A DNA stretch of 17,434 nt from Bacillota bacterium. Lineage in GTDB: Bacteria; Bacillota; Clostridia; Acetivibrionales; JAFADI01. A model generated the notes under the pieces. That model ran no database searches and was not told where the DNA came from. It saw nothing but the letters and a program-made list of their open reading frames with translations. This document shows, piece by piece, positions 14,880-17,434 of the stretch. How positions within the stretch are numbered: the stretch's first letter is position 1; each line of letters starts with the position of its first letter. The stretch spans positions 1 to 17,434 of the forward strand of contig JAFADI010000040.1 of assembly GCA_023424965.1 (NCBI GenBank), read 5' to 3'. The position numbers and the translations under genes are program-made.

Positions 14880-15758
14880 ATGAGAAGAGCTCTTTTACTT
14901 TATAACCCTCTGGCAGGGGACCAGGGCACCGCGGGAAAACTGGACTATATTACGGGAAGATTCCAGGACAGGGGAATTCTGTTGCAGCCTTACAGGCTCA
15001 CTTTTCAGGGTTCCGAGCAGCTTCCCGGCCTGCTGGCCTCGGGGGAATTTGAACAGGTGGTGGTTTCCGGCGGAGACGGTACGGTCAATTTCGTTTCAAA
15101 CATCCTCATGCGGAATAAGCTGGACATGCCTGTAGGAATAATTCCTGCGGGAACCTGCAATGATTTTGCAAGAAGCTTAAAGATTCCCGGTTCCCTGGAG
15201 GATTGCATCGAAATTATCCTGGAAGGAAAAGTCCGCTGTGTGGACGTAGGACTTATCAATGAGCGGGATTACTTCATCGGTACGCTGGCGGGAGGCTTCT
15301 TTGTGGATGTGTCCTACAGTACGCACCATGAGCTGAAGAGGAATTTCGGACCCTTTGCCTATTACCTGAAGGCTCTGACAGAGGTAGCCAATATAAAGGG
15401 TTTCAATATAAAACTGACCGCCGACGGAGAAACCGTTGAGGAAAAGATCCTGCTGTTTGTGGTTCTTAACGGAAAAGATGTGGGAGGCTTTACCAATGTC
15501 ATCAAGGAGGCGGATGTATCGGACGGCCTGATGGACATCCTCCTGGTGAAGGAATGTTCTCATATCGATCTGGGGGCGCTGTTCTTCAAGGTGTTGAGCC
15601 CCGATTCCCTCGAGGACAGAAATGTTATAAAGCTCAAAGCCAGAAAATGCACCGTTGAAGGGGATGAAGGGATCGCTACCAGCGTCGACGGGGAAAAGGG
15701 TCCTTCGCTGCCCATGACCATAAGCTTTATCAATAAAGCGTTAAAGGTTTTTGTGTGA
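14880..15758 (+). CDS. Diacylglycerol kinase / YegS-BmrU family lipid kinase (second copy)
   Basis: A 292-residue lipid kinase of the DAGK catalytic-domain family, paralogous to the gene at 2660. It shows LLLYNPLAGDQG at 5-16, GGDGT at 64-68 followed by VNFVSNIL, and IPAGTCNDFARSL at 88-100, then the usual second domain with a late SVDGE. Identity to the first copy looks limited outside these motifs, so the two probably differ in substrate or regulation. I selected ATG 14880 because AAAGAGGG lies about nine bases upstream and the N-P-L-A-G strand then starts as in relatives. ATG 14859 is in frame but poorly preceded. It starts 34 bases after recJ and may be read through from it. No clear intrinsic terminator follows; only a weak ATAAAAC/GTTTTAT pairing is seen near 15791-15818. 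Confidence 0.93.
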   Translation: MRRALLLYNPLAGDQGTAGKLDYITGRFQDRGILLQPYRLTFQGSEQLPGLLASGEFEQVVVSGGDGTVNFVSNILMRNKLDMPVGIIPAGTCNDFARSLKIPGSLEDCIEIILEGKVRCVDVGLINERDYFIGTLAGGFFVDVSYSTHHELKRNFGPFAYYLKALTEVANIKGFNIKLTADGETVEEKILLFVVLNGKDVGGFTNVIKEADVSDGLMDILLVKECSHIDLGALFFKVLSPDSLEDRNVIKLKARKCTVEGDEGIATSVDGEKGPSLPMTISFINKALKVFV

Positions 15759-15896
15759 TCCATGAGAGATATCCATAAAATAGCATCGAAATAAAACCAC
15801 GGTAGTGATATAGTTTTATACAGGTGTGAGACAAAAGGTGTTTTATGCCGTATTAATATGTGAATTTACGAAGCACAGGATATTTACGGCTTTACT

Positions 15897-15912
15897 GCGG
15901 AAGGAGTTCCGC
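15897..15912 (+). promoter_or_regulatory. Small hairpin with GGAG loop upstream of the Ser-rich protein gene
   Basis: GCGGAA and TTCCGC form a 6-bp stem with the loop GGAG, 25 bases before the chosen GTG start. A GGA-bearing loop could mask an alternative ribosome site for ATG 15917 or bind a CsrA-type protein. The hairpin is seen; its role is a guess. A weak promoter, GAGACA then 17 bases then TATTAA, lies at 15828-15856. Confidence 0.25.
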
Positions 15913-15937
15913 GCCGATGATCGAAGGGGGTAGCAGA

Positions 15938-16996
15938 GTGAAGCAAAAAATATCGATTTTTATATTGATTGCAGTTTTTTTATTTTCGCAGGTGGGGATT
16001 GTTGAAGCAAAGGGTTTTTCGGGAGCCCGTTCATCTTCAAAAAGCTTCGGGGGTTTTTCCGGCTCCTCCAAGAAGTCCTTCGGGGGATCGTCAAAGAGCT
16101 TTTCCGGGAGCTCGAAGAGCACGGCAGGCAGCTCCAAGAGTTCGTCATGGGGTTCCTCCAAAAGCACCACCAGCACCTCCAAAAGCAGTGGAGGCTTTAC
16201 CGGGTCATCTTCAAGGAGTGTCCCGGGCTCCTATTCAAACTCAAGTGCTTCATCCTCCAAGAGCAAAGCTCCAGGCGGGACGGGCACTTCCACAGCCGGC
16301 ACCGGGTCCAATACCACGGCCAAAGCCTCCGGAAGTTCTGCTTCTACGGCAAAGAGCACTTTTATGAACGACACTTACAAAAAGCAGTCGTCGGGCAGGA
16401 GCTACACGACTTACCAGCAAAAGCTCAATACGGAACAGCAAAAGGCATATAATACTTCCTACAGCAAGAATTACAACTATCAAAGGACCGGCTTTGAAGA
16501 TTCCATGAGGACCAGACCCCAGAGAATAAGCATGTTCGACAGGCGCCCCATCATCGTGGCGGCAAACCCCATGTATTTCGGAGGGCCCCTTTCCTATGGC
16601 TCGGCCTTTGTAGGCATGTGGGACATGTGGTTCCTGATGAGGGCATCCGACATGTTCTGGTTCCATCACTGGAACGATATCTACCCTTACAGGGACTACT
16701 TTGAGGCATCCAAGTTTGCGGACATGGAAAAAAGGGTAAAGGCCCTTGAGCAGCAGGGCGTGGTAAGGGACGAGAGCTATGTGGATCCGGAGGTGGACCC
16801 CGACCTGCAGTTCTCCGACGAATACACGCAGAAAAACATTGACAAGGTGTATCACACAGACAAGTATTCCACGCCTTCCACAAATCCCGTAGCTGCCGTA
16901 ATCATCCTGGTGGGTGTGGGCGTTGTGCTGGTCATCATACTCCGCAAGGTTTCCAAACCGAAGCCCAAGAAAACCTTCCAGAGCAGGATATACTAG
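15938..16996 (+). CDS. Secreted Ser-rich low-complexity protein with C-terminal membrane anchor
   Basis: A 352-residue exported protein of unrecognised family. A signal peptide fits residues 1-24 (MKQK, a hydrophobic core, then VEA before KG). Residues about 28-155 are a Ser/Lys/Gly/Thr tract built on SSKS units spaced by Gly or aromatic residues. The middle, about 160-290, is compositionally normal and aromatic-rich, with RRPIIVAANPMYFGG, GMWDMWFLMRASDMFWFHHWND and a short coiled stretch MEKRVKALEQQ. A transmembrane segment follows around PVAAVIILVGVGVVLVIIL, with a short basic tail KPKPKK inside. The topology suggests an outside-facing stalk tethered to the membrane. GTG 15938 is chosen because AAGGGGG lies seven bases upstream and gives a clean signal peptide. 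ATG 15917 (AAGGAG ten bases before) and GTG 15860 are in-frame alternatives. The next gene begins 29 bases later. Confidence 0.8.
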   Translation: MKQKISIFILIAVFLFSQVGIVEAKGFSGARSSSKSFGGFSGSSKKSFGGSSKSFSGSSKSTAGSSKSSSWGSSKSTTSTSKSSGGFTGSSSRSVPGSYSNSSASSSKSKAPGGTGTSTAGTGSNTTAKASGSSASTAKSTFMNDTYKKQSSGRSYTTYQQKLNTEQQKAYNTSYSKNYNYQRTGFEDSMRTRPQRISMFDRRPIIVAANPMYFGGPLSYGSAFVGMWDMWFLMRASDMFWFHHWNDIYPYRDYFEASKFADMEKRVKALEQQGVVRDESYVDPEVDPDLQFSDEYTQKNIDKVYHTDKYSTPSTNPVAAVIILVGVGVVLVIILRKVSKPKPKKTFQSRIY

Positions 16997-17025
16997 GAAG
17001 AGAATGAGGATGGAGGAGGACGGTC

Positions 17026-17434
17026 ATGTTTGACTTTAATAAAAACGACGATGTCATAACCAAGGTGTCAAACCCGCTGAAGGCAACGCCCAGCTCCGTG
17101 ATCGAATTTAATGTGGGAGAGCTGGCGGATACGGGGATGTACAGGTTTAAAAAGCTCATTGAGTTTGACTATGGAGACAGGAAAATCACCCGGTACCTGG
17201 TTTATTCAAGTGTCGATGACAGAGAGTGTGTTTTTGAGGTCTTTCCAGGGAACAACGGAGGTCTTGAGACCTATGTGTACAACCTGGCCCACACTATTCC
17301 GTTTTCTGAAGACTTTATGGAGGTGGCGGGCCAGAGATACCTTACCACGCCGGAAGGCATAGAGTATGACCGGTGTGTGATGCCCCACGCAGATGAAAGA
17401 ATTGACGGAATCGCAGGAAAGGCCAGGATCTATA
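17026..17434 (+). CDS. Unrecognised protein, 3' end beyond the window
   Basis: An open frame of 136 codons without a stop runs off the right edge. It begins with ATG preceded by a strong GGAGGAGGA five bases upstream, 29 bases after the Ser-rich membrane protein stops, so the two are very likely one operon. No signal peptide or membrane segment is visible. The product starts MFDFNKNDDVITKV and has a beta-rich, acidic character, with FNVGELADTGMYRFKK, RKITRYLVYSSVDDRECVFEV, PFSEDFMEVAGQRY and GIEYDR. It weakly recalls small cytoplasmic proteins of the YjfK/DUF2491 or DUF4178 type found near PspA and DUF350 genes, but I cannot confirm this from the fragment. Function is not assigned. Confidence 0.8.
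   Translation, partial: MFDFNKNDDVITKVSNPLKATPSSVIEFNVGELADTGMYRFKKLIEFDYGDRKITRYLVYSSVDDRECVFEVFPGNNGGLETYVYNLAHTIPFSEDFMEVAGQRYLTTPEGIEYDRCVMPHADERIDGIAGKARIY

Noticed and set aside
16250..16855. A 201-codon minus-strand frame opposite the Ser-rich gene
   Set aside because: It has no start signal or recognisable domain, and the plus-strand frame has a clean signal peptide, ribosome site and anchor.
1..17434. tRNA, rRNA, CRISPR array, insertion sequence or prophage content
   Set aside because: I looked on both strands by eye and found no cloverleaf, ribosomal segment, regular repeat-spacer pattern, transposase or terminal repeat pair. Short RNA genes cannot be fully excluded without a covariance search.

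Overview
The window looks like chromosomal DNA of a Gram-positive, probably spore-forming member of the Clostridia. The grounds are purine-rich Shine-Dalgarno sites ahead of most genes (AGGAGA, GGAGG, GGAGGAGGA), the paired GlgC/GlgD form of ADP-glucose pyrophosphorylase, a long RecJ with a C-terminal extension, frequent GTG/TTG starts, and a small Gly/Pro-rich protein behind a possible sporulation-type promoter. Base composition looks moderate by eye; it was not computed. No tRNA, rRNA, CRISPR array, transposase or phage gene was seen, and coding density is high with no gene-free gap over about 250 bases. I do not name a species.

Layout. (1) 6-2404, minus strand: glgC then glgD, translationally coupled by a 4-base overlap, for ADP-glucose synthesis and glycogen storage. 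(2) 2660-3604, plus: a diacylglycerol-kinase-family lipid kinase ending in a bidirectional terminator that it shares with (3) a convergent MATE exporter at 3716-5137, minus. (4) 5353-14845, plus: a DNA-processing block. It holds a degenerate UvrD/AddB-like helicase (5353-7410), a cysteine desulfidase/YhaM-family enzyme (7428-8705), a Gly/Pro-rich protein (8818-9255), an intact UvrD/Rep helicase (9338-11602), a stand-alone RecB/AddB-type nuclease with four candidate Fe-S cysteines (11699-12523), and RecJ (12548-14845). (5) 14880-15758: a second lipid kinase close behind recJ. (6) 15938-16996 and 17026 to the window end: a secreted, Ser-rich, C-terminally anchored protein followed by an unrecognised gene cut by the window edge.

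The most interesting element is block 4. The degenerate helicase, the active helicase and the iron-sulfur nuclease together carry the parts normally fused into the two AddAB subunits (inactive helicase plus Fe-S nuclease in AddB; active helicase in AddA). Here they are three separate polypeptides next to RecJ. I infer a split AddAB/RecBCD-like end-resection module. Each domain call rests on visible motifs; the idea that the proteins form one complex is inference. The two helicase promoters carry different dyad symmetries, and a half-site from the first (TACCATAA/TTATGGTA) recurs in a 14-bp hairpin after the desulfidase gene, hinting at local transcriptional control.
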